64,000 nt of DNA from CAVVYW01 sp963752605 (GTDB lineage Bacteria; Actinomycetota; Thermoleophilia; Solirubrobacterales; 70-9). Made by a program: the position numbers and the translations under genes. Location of the stretch: the NCBI GenBank assembly GCA_963752605.1, contig CAVVYW010000005.1, positions 744,001 to 808,000 of the forward strand, read 5' to 3'. Of this stretch, positions 25,966 through 35,319 are shown piece by piece. The notes under the pieces are model-generated. The model was not told the DNA's origin. It searched no databases and saw nothing but the letters and a program-made list of their open reading frames with translations. How positions within the stretch are numbered: the first letter of the stretch is position 1; the number at the start of each line of letters is the position of its first letter.

Positions 25966-27328
25966 TCGAGCCCCCTCACCAGCTCGCGAAAGCGCTCCCC
26001 GCGCTCCTCGAAGTCCGCGAAGGCGTCGAAGCTCGCGCAGGCCGGCGAGAGGAGCACCACCTCTCCCGGTTGGGCGCGCGCGGCTGCCGATTCGACCGCC
26101 CGCTCCAGCGTGCCGACCTCCTGGATCTCCACCCCCGCTCGGGCCGCCGGAGCAAGGTCGTCCGCCAGCCGCCCGGCCGCCTCTCCGATCAGATAGCACG
26201 CGAGGCAACGCTCGGTGACCGGCGCAGCCAGCCGCTCGAAGCTCTCTCCCTTCAGGGATCCGCCGAGGATCGCGTGGACCCCGCCCTCGAAGGCGGAGAT
26301 CCCCGCGACCGCGGAGGTCACGTTGGTCGCCTTCGAGTCGTTCACGTAGGTGACGCCGCCCGCTTCCGCGATCCGCTCCAGGCGGTGCGGGACCCCCTCG
26401 AAGCCCCTGAGACCCTCCGCGACGTCCTCGCGCGCGAGCCCCATCGCGAGCGCCGCCGCGGCCGCGGCCATGGCGTTCTCGGTGTTGTGGGCCCCCCGCA
26501 GACGAAGCTCATCTGCCCTGACCAGCGGCTCGTCGTCGGCGAAGATCACTCCCCCGCGCATGCTGAGCTCGCAGTCGGGGTTCGCTCCTTCTTCCTCAGC
26601 CGGGCAGAAGCGGATCCGGCGCGCACAGCCGCCGAGGTCCTGGTTGCGAAGCTCCGGCGTGAGCCCGTTGAAGACGGCGACGTCGTCGTTTCCCTGGTTG
26701 GCGAAGATCCTCAGCTTCGCCTCGCGGTAGTTCTTGAGGGTGCCGTGGCGGTCGAGGTGGTCGGGGGCGAGGTTGAGCAGCACGCCGCACTCGGGCGCGA
26801 ACTCCGAGGAGTCCTCCAGCTGGAAGCTCGAGCACTCGCAGATGACGGTGGCCTCGGGATCGAGGCCGTCCGCGAGCGAGGCGAGGGGCGTGCCCACGTT
26901 GCCGGCGACCGCGACCGGCAGGCCGGCGGTCCGGTAGAGGTGGCCGAGCAGCTCGGTCGTGGTGGTCTTCCCGTTGGTGCCGGTCACCGCGACGAAGGTG
27001 TTTGGGATCAGCCGCCAGGCGAGCTCGAGCTCCCCCGTCACCTCGATCCCGCGCCCGCGGGCGGCCTCGATCACCGGCGCCTCCTGGGGCACGCCCGGGC
27101 TCTTCACCAACGTTCGGGCACGATCGAGTTGCCGTGTTCCGTCCACGCCCAAGCTGACTTCGACGCCCGCCTCGGCCAGCCCTGCCGCCTCGGGCGGGTC
27201 CCCCGAGTCCACGCCGAGCACCTCTCGCCACGCTCGGCGAGCAGGCGTGCGATCGCCGCTCCCGAGCGCGCCAGACCGACCACGAGGAAGGGCCCCTCAG
27301 GCAGGGGCGGTCGCGGTTTCGGGTTCAC
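25962..27328 (-). CDS. murD: UDP-MurNAc-L-Ala--D-Glu ligase, frame broken once
   Basis: MurD adds D-glutamate to the stem peptide. The N-terminal part, from a GTG at 27328, reads NPKPRPPLPEG then FLVVGLARSGAAIARLLAERGE. The rest continues in a different frame from VLGVDSGDPPEAAGL, with GTNGKTTTTELLGH, NLAPDHLDRHG, and YVNDSKATN further on. The switch lies at 27219-27227 and requires one inserted base (for example in GAGAGG). With that base the gene is 1368 nt and 455 residues, the normal MurD length. A shorter protein from a GTG at 27221 would lack the start of the UMAG-binding domain. A sequencing or assembly error is most likely. Confidence 0.9.
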
Positions 27329-27372
27329 ATAAACCAGTTTCGCCGCCTGAGGGCGGCTTCCCTGCCTGCGTT

Positions 27373-28350
27373 CTACGTACCGATCGACTGCTGGTAGAGC
27401 GTGAAGCCGATTCCCGAGCAGACCGCCGCGATGATCCAGAAGCGCAGCATGATCTTGGTCTCCGACCAGGCGAGCAGCTCGAAGTGGTGGTGGACCGGGG
27501 CCATCAGCAGCACGCGGCGCCGGAAGAGCTTGAAGGACGCGACCTGAAGGGCCACCGAGAGGGCCTCGAGCACGAAGATGCCGCCGATGATGATCAGCAG
27601 GATCTCGGTCTGGGTCATCACCGCCAGAGCCCCGATCGCGCCGCCCAGACCGAGCGACCCGGTGTCCCCCATGAAGATGGACGCTGGAAAGGCGTTGAAC
27701 CAGAGAAAGCCGATGCATCCCCCGACGAGGCAAGCGCTGAGCAGGGCCAGGTTCTCCTGCTCATTGGTGACGAACGTGATGGCCGTGTAAGCGAGCAGGA
27801 CGATCGCACAGCAGCCGGCCGCGAGGCCGTCGAGGCCGTCGCTGAGGTTGACCGCGTTGCTGGCGCCGGCGATCACCGCGAAGACGAGCAGCAGGTAGAT
27901 CGCGTCGGGGATGTCGAGCGCCTCGTCGGAGATGCGCAGCTCGATGGTCGAGTCGAGACCGACCTCGTGGCGGGCGACGTACCAGAGGCCGACGGCGAGC
28001 AGGAACTGAAACGCCAGCTTGGAGCGGGCCGAGAGGCCGAGGGAGCGCCGCTTGGCGACCTTCAGGAAGTCGTCGCCGAACCCCAGTGCCGCGCACCCGA
28101 TCGCGACGCCGAAGACGGCGAGGCTCGCCGTGTCGCGATCCGAGAGGACGAGGTAGGGGATCGCGATCGCCACGAAGATGATCAGCCCGCCCATCGTCGG
28201 GGTGCCGGCCTTCTCGTGGTGCTCCTCGGGTCCCTCCTCCCGGATGTGCTGGCCGAACTCCTTGAGGCGCAGGTACTCGATGAAGCGGGGCCCCAGGAAG
28301 ATGCAGATGAGCATGGCCGCCATCGCGGCGATGAGGATCTCGCCGAGCAT
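27373..28350 (-). CDS. mraY: Phospho-MurNAc-pentapeptide translocase
   Basis: This 325-residue membrane enzyme makes lipid I. It shows the MraY hallmarks KAGTPTMGGL, the aspartate motif LGFGDDFLK, NAVNLSDGLDGLAAG, FMGDTGSLGLGG and the histidine motif MAPVHHHFE near the C-terminus, with ten hydrophobic helices. Its start codon directly follows the murF stop. The 44-bp gap to murD contains nothing notable. Confidence 0.97.
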   Translation of the reverse strand: MLGEILIAAMAAMLICIFLGPRFIEYLRLKEFGQHIREEGPEEHHEKAGTPTMGGLIIFVAIAIPYLVLSDRDTASLAVFGVAIGCAALGFGDDFLKVAKRRSLGLSARSKLAFQFLLAVGLWYVARHEVGLDSTIELRISDEALDIPDAIYLLLVFAVIAGASNAVNLSDGLDGLAAGCCAIVLLAYTAITFVTNEQENLALLSACLVGGCIGFLWFNAFPASIFMGDTGSLGLGGAIGALAVMTQTEILLIIIGGIFVLEALSVALQVASFKLFRRRVLLMAPVHHHFELLAWSETKIMLRFWIIAAVCSGIGFTLYQQSIGT

Positions 28351-29709
28351 CTAGGGCGATTCCCCGAGCTTCTCCGCGATCAGCTCCAGCCCCACGGCGC
28401 GCGAGCCCTTGACCAGGACTGCGTCATCGGGCCCGAGTGCGTCCGCGAGGGCATCGGCCGCCGCCTCCGCGTCCGCCACGTGCTGATCGGGCGCGTACTC
28501 CGCGCCGAGCTCACCGACTCCGATCAGCAGCTCGACGCCGCGCTCCCGCGCGTAGTCGCCGATCTCGCGGTGATAGGAGGCCGCATCGGCCCCAAGCTCG
28601 CGCATCTCACCCAGCACGGCGAGGCGGCGGCCGGCCGCCTCCAGCGAGGCGAGGTGATCCAGCGCCGCCCGCATCGAGATCGGGTTGGCGTTGTAGGAGT
28701 CGTTGATCAGGATCGCGTTCCCCGGGAGCTCGACGAGCTCCCCACGAAGGCGGGAGAAGACTATCCCCGGGGCGCGTGCGGCCATCTCCTCGAGCGAGAG
28801 GTCGAGCGCCACGCCCGCGGCGATCGCCGCCAGCGTGTTCTCCAGGTTGTGCGCCTCGGAGAAGGGGAACTTGAAGGCCTGCTCTCCCACCGGGGTGATC
28901 ACCAGGGCGTCCGTCTCGCCCATCTCCGCCAGCACCCCCTTCGCCTCGACATCCCCTCCCGCGCCGAACCGGAGCAGGCGGGGAGCGCGATCGAGGTGAG
29001 GCTCCAGCGCTCCGGCCTCGGCGGGGACGACCGCAGTTCCGCCCTCACGAAGGCCGTCGATGATCTCGGCCTTGGTGGCGGCGATCGCCTCGACCGAGCC
29101 CAGCAGCTCGACGTGCACCGGACCGACGTTGGTGATCACGCCGACATCGGGCTCCGCGATCGCGCACAGCTCGGCGATCTGGCCGGGCCCTCGCATCCCC
29201 ATCTCGAGCACCAGCACCTCCGTCTCCTCCGGCGCCGAGAGGACCGCGAGGGGCAGCCCGATCTCGGTGTTGTAGTTCGCGGGACTGGCGTGTACCCGCG
29301 CGGGCAGGATCGCCTGGCAGACGTCCTTGACCGACGTCTTCCCGGTCGAGCCGGTTATCCCGACGACCCTGCTGCCGATCTCCAGCCGCCAGGCCCGCGC
29401 CAATGACTGCAGCGCCGCCAGGGGATCCGCCGCCGCGAGGACCCAGGCCGGGCGATCGCCGCGCTCGGCGGCGGCCGCCAGCTCCCCTCCCCACTCGGCG
29501 CCGACGAGCGCCCCCCAGGCGCCCGCACGGATAGCGTCGGCGGCGAACCGGCCTCCGTCGGCGTGTTCGCCGACCAGGCCCACGAAGAGGTCTCCCCCTG
29601 AGACGTGACGCGAGTCGATCTCGGCGCGCCGCGGGCCTCCGTCGCCGCCCCGCGCCAGGACCTCCGCCCCGGCCGCGGCGGCCAGGCGCTCGCCGTCGAG
29701 CGTGATCAC
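28351..29709 (-). CDS. murF: UDP-MurNAc-tripeptide--D-alanyl-D-alanine ligase
   Basis: This 452-residue Mur ligase adds D-Ala-D-Ala. The ATP loop reads GSTGKTSVKD, followed by the MurF-specific NYNTEIGLPL and LVLEMGMRGPGQI, then NDSYNANPISMRAAL and LGEMRELG. The frame is intact. The ATG overlaps the murE stop by 4 bp, and the stop abuts the mraY start. Confidence 0.97.
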   Translation of the reverse strand: MITLDGERLAAAAGAEVLARGGDGGPRRAEIDSRHVSGGDLFVGLVGEHADGGRFAADAIRAGAWGALVGAEWGGELAAAAERGDRPAWVLAAADPLAALQSLARAWRLEIGSRVVGITGSTGKTSVKDVCQAILPARVHASPANYNTEIGLPLAVLSAPEETEVLVLEMGMRGPGQIAELCAIAEPDVGVITNVGPVHVELLGSVEAIAATKAEIIDGLREGGTAVVPAEAGALEPHLDRAPRLLRFGAGGDVEAKGVLAEMGETDALVITPVGEQAFKFPFSEAHNLENTLAAIAAGVALDLSLEEMAARAPGIVFSRLRGELVELPGNAILINDSYNANPISMRAALDHLASLEAAGRRLAVLGEMRELGADAASYHREIGDYARERGVELLIGVGELGAEYAPDQHVADAEAAADALADALGPDDAVLVKGSRAVGLELIAEKLGESP

Positions 29710-31237
29710 TGGGGTGTGCCCGCCGCCAGGCGGCGAAGCTCGTGGCGGGCCACGTCGCGATCGTCGAACGGGATCTTCCGGCCGCCCTCGAACTCCTGGC
29801 CCTGCTCGTGTCCCTTGCCCGCGATGACCACGGTGTCTCCCGCGCGCGCCTCGGCGAAGGCCCTCGCGATGGCCGTGCGGCGATCCGGTTCCACCATAAC
29901 CTCGCCACGTCCTCCGCTTCGCGTCCGGGCGTGCGAGGGGATCCCGGCGAGGATCTGCTCGATGATCGCCCCCGGGTCCTCCGAGCGCGGGTTGTCCGAG
30001 GTGACGATCGCGAGATCCGAGAGCTCTGCGCCGGCACGGCCCATCAGGGGCCGCTTCTCGCGATCGCGGTCACCGCCACAGCCGAAGACCGTGATCAACC
30101 GTCCCGTGGTGATGCGCCGCGCCGCCCCGAGCACGTTCTCGAGCGAGTCCGGGGTGTGCGCGTAGTCGATCAGCACGGTGAAGTCCTGGCCTTCGGTGAC
30201 CGGCTCGAAGCGGCCCGGCACCTGGCCGGCCTCGGCGAGCGCCCTCGCCGATTGCCGCAGATCGAGGCCAAGGGCCTGCGCGGCTCCGAGCGCCGCCAGC
30301 GAGTTCTCGACGTTGAAGTGGCCGGGTAGCGGGGTCTCGACCTCGATCTCGCCGGCGGGTGTGACGCAGACGAAGCGCGACCCCGAGGCGTCATAGCTGA
30401 CCCCCCGGGCGCTGAGATCCGCTTGCTCCCCCGGCCGCCGAGAAGGTGACGCTGTCCCCCTCCGGCCCCTCGGCGAGCTCCTCAGCCAGTCGCCGGCCGT
30501 ACTCGTCGTCGACGTTCACCACCGATACGCCTCCCTCGAGGCTCAGCTCGGGCGCGCCGCCCTCGGCGGCGAACAGGAGCCGCTTCGCGGCGAAGTAGTC
30601 CTCCATGTCGTCGTGGAAGTCGAGATGGTCCTGGGTCAGGTTGGTGAACACCTTCACATCGAACCGGATGGAGGCGGCGCGATGCAGGGCCAGCGCGTGC
30701 GAGGAGACCTCCATCGAGCAGGCGTCGTCGCCGGCGTCGAGCATCCGCCGGAAGGTCGCCTGCAGGTCGATCGCCTCCGGCGTGGTCCTCTCCACCTCCT
30801 CCACCTCTCCGCCGATCACGCGCTGCACGGTGCCGAGCAGGCCGCAGCGGCGCCCCGCGGCCTCGAGCAGGTCCCTGACCAGGAAGGCGGTGGTGGTCTT
30901 GCCGTTTGTGCCGGTGATCCCCACCACGGTCAGCTCGGCGGTCGGATCGCCGTTGATCGCCGCCGCGATCGGCGCCATCGCAACGCGCGCATCCGGCACC
31001 TGCACCTCGGGGACGCCCAGGTCCAGCGGGCGCTCGACGACGAGCGCGGCGGCGCCGCGTTCCACGGCACCCGCTGCGAATTCGTGGCCGTCGCTCTTCT
31101 CCCCGCGGACGCAGAAGAAGAGGGTTCCCGGCGTCGACGCTGCGGCTGTCGTAGGCGAGCGCCGAGATGTCCACCGAGGCGTCGCCGCGGACGTCGCCGC
31201 CCACGCCGGATTGGCGCACCAGCTCGTCGAGCAGCAT
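29706..31237 (-). CDS. murE: UDP-MurNAc-tripeptide synthetase, frame broken twice
   Basis: MurE adds the third stem-peptide residue. Three segments in different frames together make one MurE. The first is the N-terminus MLLDELVRQSGVGG to SVDAG (31237 to about 31127). The second is the central domain with VVGITGTNGKTTTAFLV and NLTQDHLDFHDDMEDYF (about 31125 to 30430). The third is the C-terminal domain with GHFNVENSLAALG, LIDYAHTPDSLENVL, TSDNPRSEDP and GKGHEQGQ. Each junction needs one base removed: near 31122-31129 (GGGAACCC) and near 30423-30432 (GGGGGAGCAAG). The corrected length of 1530 nt (509 residues) is normal. SDNPRSEDP suggests the diaminopimelate-adding type, in which DNPR is conserved. 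Confidence 0.9.
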
Positions 31238-31258
31238 CGCGGGGAGTCTAGGTCGTGA

Positions 31259-32918
31259 TCAGCGAGGGCCGATGCCGAGGTACGGGAGCGCGAACTCGGC
31301 GATCTCCCCGAACACGGGGGCCGCCACCTCGCCGCCGGTGTGCACGAAGGTCGGCTCGTCCACCACGACGGTGACCAGGAGCTTGGGGTTCTGCGCGGGC
31401 GCGAAGCCGACGAACGACGCGACGTACCGCGACTCCGAGTAGGTGCCGTCCTCGGCCTTCTCGGCCGTTCCGGTCTTGCCCGCCAGGACGTAGCCGGGGA
31501 CGCTCACGGCCGACGCCGTCCCTCCCGGCTCGAGCACGCCCTCCAGCATCCGCCGGACCTGGGCCGCCGTGCCCGCCTCGAGCACGCGCTCCGGCTCCGA
31601 GTCGGTGGAGACCCGCTCGCCGCCGACCTGCGTCAGCAGGCGCGGCTGGTTCAGGATGCCGCCGTTGGCGATCGCCGAGTAGGCCGCGGCCATCTGCATC
31701 GGGGTGACGGAGAGCCCCTGCCCGATCGGCAGATTGCCCATGGTGGACCCGGAGTAATCGTCGCGCTCCGGCACGATGCCGCGCTCCTCACCCGGGTACT
31801 CGATCCCGGTCGGCTCGCCGAACCCCAGCCGGGCGATCCACTCGTCGAATTTGTCGGCGCCCACCTCGAGGCCGATCGTCACCGCGCCCACGTTCGACGA
31901 CTGAGCGAGGATCTGGGACACCGTCGCGTCGATCGGCGGGCGCGCATGCGCCTCCTCGATCTCGCGGTCGGCCACCTTGATCGTCGAGGGCAGGTGGAAG
32001 CTGGTGTCCGGCGTCACCAGCTCCTCCTCGAGGGCGGTGGCGACGGTAAAGGCCTTGAAGGTCGAGCCGGGCTCATAGGTGAACCCGGTCGCGCGGTTGG
32101 CCAGCTCGTCCTCGCTGGCGGACTCGAGGTCGGACGGGTCGTAGCTGGGCCAGTTCGCCATCGCCAGCACCTCGGCCGTCCTGGGATCCATCACGATCGC
32201 AGTGGCGCCCTTCGCCGTGTAGTGCTCGGCGGCCGTGGCGAGCGCCTCCTCGGTCTTGTCCTGGATCGCGGCGTCAATCGTCAGCCGGATGTCCTCGCCG
32301 ATGCTCGGCTGGCTTGACGGTGTCCAGCCGGAGCGGCGCCCCGAGCGCGTCGTGGACCACCTCCTGCTCGCCGTTCTCGCCGCCCAGCACGTCGTCCTGC
32401 GCCTCCTCGAGACCCGTGAGCCCCTGGTTCTCCGTGCCCACGGCGCCGATCAGCTGCGAGGCGAGCTCGCCCTGCGGATAGACGCGGCGGCTGTCCGGCG
32501 CCGTCGAGATTCCCTCGATCTCCAGGTCCTCCACTCGCTGTGCGGCGTCCTGGTCGACCTTCCGCGCCAGATAGGCGAATCCCGAGGTGCGGTCGGAGAG
32601 CTTCTCGAGCAGGTCCGCCTCCGACTCGCCGAGCAGGTCGTGCAGCCGGTCCGCCGTGCCGGCGGGGTCCGCCACCTGGTACGGAGTTGCGATCACGTCG
32701 GCGGCATCCTCGGAGACGGCCAGGACCTGGCCGTTGCGGTCAATGACCCTGCCGCGCTGGCCGGGGATGGTGACCTTGGTGACCTGCTGGCCGTGCGCCT
32801 CGGCCCGGAGCTCAGCGCCGCGGACACCCTGCAGCCAGAAGGAGCGCACCAGCGCCGCCGAGAAGATGAGGCAGAAGAGGCAGAAGAGGAGCCCGAGCCT
32901 GCGGTCGATCCCTCGCAT
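31259..32918 (-). CDS. ftsI: Division transpeptidase FtsI/PBP3, frame broken once
   Basis: This class B penicillin-binding protein crosslinks septal peptidoglycan. The N-terminal segment has a membrane anchor (RLGLLFCLFCLIFSAALV) and the dimerisation-domain motif GQRGRVIDRNGQVLAV. The transpeptidase segment has the nucleophile motif PGSTFKAF, the SSN triad in AQSSNVGA, and KTGTAEK. The frame switches at 32303-32316, between LRLDTV and IGEDIRLTID, and needs one base removed. The corrected length is 1659 nt (552 residues), normal for FtsI. The gene sits 12 bp after ftsL and 21 bp before murE. Confidence 0.9.
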
Positions 32919-32930
32919 CGGGCGGGCCCC

Positions 32931-33674
32931 CTAGAGGCCGACGCCTCCGGTCCCACTGGTGCCGCCGCCCCCGGAAGAGGGCGCCGCGCTCGCGGGGGCC
33001 GGCGCGGGTGAGGGAGCGGGGGCCGGCGAGGTCGAGTCGCCCGTATCCGGCGCAGAGGCGGTCGGGGTGTATGAGGTCGTCTCGGTGGAGTCCGGATAGC
33101 CGGTCGGCTCGAACTCGCCGGCCAGGAACTCGTCGGTGCCGAGCAGCTTGGCGAGCTTCTCGGCGTTGTCATCGCTCGCCTCCACGTAGCGGACGTCTTG
33201 GGGATCGGGGACGGCGAGGCCCAGCTCCGCGGCGGCAGTCTCGACCCGGCTGGCCGAGAACTGCTCGGCGAGCTCCGCGCGAAGCGCCGAGTTGTGCCGC
33301 TCGACGGCGTCGATCTCCGCGCCGATCCGCCCGTTGCCGGCGTCGAGGCTGAGGCTGATCACGTTGAGCGCGACGATCCCGAAGAGCAGCGCGCCAAGCA
33401 GGCCGATCCAGCCACGGCCCTGGGTCAGGCGCACGATCAGGCTGGAGTCGGAGATGTCCCGCACGGCGCCCGCGGTGCGGACCGCGGCATGCGGGAGCCG
33501 GGCGGCTCCCGCCAGCGCGGGCTGTGCGATTCGAACCGAACGCCGCGGCCTGGAGGAGGCGAGGGCGCGGTTCGGCCGCTTCCGGCGCGGGCTGCGCCGC
33601 CGCTGGGGCGAGCTGCGCTTCCGGGCCGGCTGGGTCACCGGCGCGCGGCGGGGGGCCGCAGCGGCGGCGCCCAT
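32931..33674 (-). CDS. ftsL: FtsL-like septum protein
   Basis: This 247-residue protein sits between rsmH and ftsI, the standard ftsL position. It has a long basic, Arg/Pro/Ala-rich cytoplasmic N-terminus (about 1-85), one transmembrane helix (WIGLLGALLFGIVALNVISL) and a short coiled-coil region with ERHNSALRAELAEQ and the hydrophobic ELGLAVPDPQDVRYV segment typical of FtsL. The C-terminus is a Pro/Ala/Ser/Gly-rich disordered tail longer than in most relatives. FtsL activates the FtsW-FtsI synthase with FtsQ and FtsB. The ATG overlaps the rsmH stop by one base. Confidence 0.85.
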   Translation of the reverse strand: MGAAAAAPRRAPVTQPARKRSSPQRRRSPRRKRPNRALASSRPRRSVRIAQPALAGAARLPHAAVRTAGAVRDISDSSLIVRLTQGRGWIGLLGALLFGIVALNVISLSLDAGNGRIGAEIDAVERHNSALRAELAEQFSASRVETAAAELGLAVPDPQDVRYVEASDDNAEKLAKLLGTDEFLAGEFEPTGYPDSTETTSYTPTASAPDTGDSTSPAPAPSPAPAPASAAPSSGGGGTSGTGGVGL

Positions 33675-34660
33675 CAGCTCCCCTCCTCCCGGAGCTTGCG
33701 GGCGGCGCGGAGGTGCGCCGAGGCGGCGCGCGGGTTTCGCTCGATCTCCTCGGATCCCGGCGCCAGGGCGCGCTTCGTGAGCAGCTCCGCCTCGGGCTCG
33801 CGGCCGCAGACGCAGACCGGGATCTCGGGCGGGCAGACGCAGCCCTGTGCACGGTCGCCGAGGAATCGCTTCACCCGCCGGTCCTCGAGGGAATGGAAGG
33901 AGATCGCGCCCAGCCGGCCGCCGACCGGGAGGATCTCCCACGCGAGCGGCAGCGCCCGGTCGAGCGCCTCCAGCTCGGCGTTGACAGCGATCCGGATCGC
34001 CTGGAAGGCGCGCTTCGCGGGGTGGCCGCGGCCGAAACGCTCGGCGGGCGGCACTCCGGCCTTGATCGCGGCCACGAGTTCACCGGTGGTGTTCAGCGGG
34101 CGGCGCTTGACGATCTCACGGGCCATGGAGCCGGCGCGGCGCTCCTCGCCGAAGTCGCGCAGGGTCCGCGCGATCCGTTCCTGCGGCCACTCGTTCACAA
34201 GCTCGGATGCCGTCAGGCTCTGGTCGGGGTCCATCCGCATGTCGAGCGGCGCGTCGTAGGAGTAGGAGAAGCCCCGCTCCCAGGCGTCGAGCTGAAGCGA
34301 GGACATGCCGAGGTCGAAGACGATTCCGTCGGGCCGGACGCCCTCGCCCCGCAGTCCCTCGAGGGCGGCGGCGAAGTCAGCGCGTAGGAAGCGGGTCGCG
34401 GACGGGGCGTCCGCGGAGAACTCGCGCCAGCGCGTCTCCGCGGCCGGATCGCGGTCCACCGCGATCAGCTCGCCCTCCGGGCCGAGGCGCTTAGCGATCA
34501 GGCGCGCGTGGCCGCCGCCGCCGAAGGTGGCGTCGACGAAGGTCTCGCCCGGGCGTGGGTCGAGGATCTCGACCAGCTCCTCGGCGAGAACGGGCTCGTG
34601 GTCCTGGGGCACGTACGTAATGTTCGCTACCGCACGCCGTTGCCTTGCCGCGATCGCCAT
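33674..34660 (-). CDS. rsmH: 16S rRNA (cytosine1402-N4)-methyltransferase
   Basis: This 328-residue methyltransferase (MraW) shows the SAM motif FVDATFGGGGHARLIA, the segments FDLGMSSLQLD and RGFSYSYDAPLDMRMD, and ISFHSLEDRRVKRF, all typical of RsmH. The start at 34660 overlaps the mraZ stop by one base (TAATG). It has a short N-terminal extension (MAIAARQRRAVANI) before the conserved HEPVLAEE motif. Confidence 0.96.
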   Translation of the reverse strand: MAIAARQRRAVANITYVPQDHEPVLAEELVEILDPRPGETFVDATFGGGGHARLIAKRLGPEGELIAVDRDPAAETRWREFSADAPSATRFLRADFAAALEGLRGEGVRPDGIVFDLGMSSLQLDAWERGFSYSYDAPLDMRMDPDQSLTASELVNEWPQERIARTLRDFGEERRAGSMAREIVKRRPLNTTGELVAAIKAGVPPAERFGRGHPAKRAFQAIRIAVNAELEALDRALPLAWEILPVGGRLGAISFHSLEDRRVKRFLGDRAQGCVCPPEIPVCVCGREPEAELLTKRALAPGSEEIERNPRAASAHLRAARKLREEGS

Positions 34661-35103
34661 TAAGCGTCGCCCTCCTCGGAGAGGCCCTCGGCGACATCGG
34701 CGACCTCGGCGTCCATCTCCCTCTCGTAGGTCTCCCAGCGCTTCGGGTTCCAGATCTCGAACCAGTCGTCGGAGCCGACGACGACGACCTTGCCCTCCCC
34801 CAGTCCCGCGTGCTCGATCAGCTTCTTCGGCAGCCGGATCCGGTTGGCCGAGTCGAGGCTGTCGGGGAAGGCGCCGCCGTGAAAGTGCCGGCGCATCATC
34901 CGCCCCTTCTTGCCGAGCGGATTGGTCTCGCCGAGGAACTGGCTGGTGAAGCGCTCGTAGCCGCCGGGAGCGAACACCCACACGCAGGGGTCGAGTCCCT
35001 TGGCGAGAACGACTCCCTCAGCCAGCGCGGCGCGGAACTTCGACGGGACCGTGAGCCGGTCCTTCGCATCCAGGTTGTGCTCGAACTGACCGAGAAACGA
35101 CAA
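34660..35103 (-). CDS. mraZ: Transcriptional regulator MraZ
   Basis: This 147-residue protein has two SpoVT/AbrB-like swapped-hairpin domains with the MraZ DxxxR signatures: NLDAKDRLTVPSKFR and LDSANRIRLPKKL. MraZ represses or tunes its own dcw operon by binding repeated TGGG boxes. The start appears to be a TTG at 35103, with AGAGGAAG as a well-placed ribosome binding site. It is the first gene of the dcw operon; three repeats matching MraZ boxes lie in the promoter upstream. Confidence 0.95.
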   Translation of the reverse strand: MSFLGQFEHNLDAKDRLTVPSKFRAALAEGVVLAKGLDPCVWVFAPGGYERFTSQFLGETNPLGKKGRMMRRHFHGGAFPDSLDSANRIRLPKKLIEHAGLGEGKVVVVGSDDWFEIWNPKRWETYEREMDAEVADVAEGLSEEGDA

Positions 35104-35126
35104 AGCGGGCTTCCTCTCCGAAGATT

Positions 35127-35209
35127 GAGTTGGTCCTCCTTGTGGGTTCGGAGTGGGCCGGGGAGGTGAAGTGGGAGGAGCTTCACCACCCCGGCCCTAT
35201 GACCAACTC
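35127..35209 (-). promoter_or_regulatory. Long hairpin in the predicted mraZ leader RNA
   Basis: Inner arms GGGCCGGGG (35155-35163) and CCCCGGCCC (35189-35197) continue through one mismatch into GGTGAAG (35165-35171) and CTTCACC (35181-35187), with a 9-base loop. An outer 9-bp pairing joins GAGTTGGTC (35127-35135) to GACCAACTC (35201-35209). With the promoter placed at 35219-35247, nearly the whole leader is inside this structure. It could act as an attenuator, a stability element or a translational control. An AGGAGG stretch near 35136-35141 lies next to the outer arm. Confidence 0.55.
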
Positions 35210-35216
35210 TGGGACG

Positions 35217-35247
35217 CCACGCTATCCCACTTTGTCCCACTTTGCAA
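35217..35247 (-). promoter_or_regulatory. dcw operon promoter with MraZ boxes
   Basis: On the minus strand TTGCAA (35247-35242) is followed by a 17-bp spacer and TAGCGT (35224-35219), a reasonable sigma-70-type promoter. The spacer consists of AAAGTGGGA twice at 10-bp spacing (35243-35235 and 35233-35225), and a third, weaker GTGG copy follows at 35220-35217. Tandem (T)GGG boxes spaced 9-10 bp are the known MraZ-binding pattern, so MraZ would occlude RNA polymerase here. Confidence 0.6.
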
Positions 35248-35319
35248 CACAGCATGGCCGCCGGAACCCAACCGGATCCGTCGGACGGAATTGCTACCGG
35301 GGCCTCGAGGGCCCTGAAA

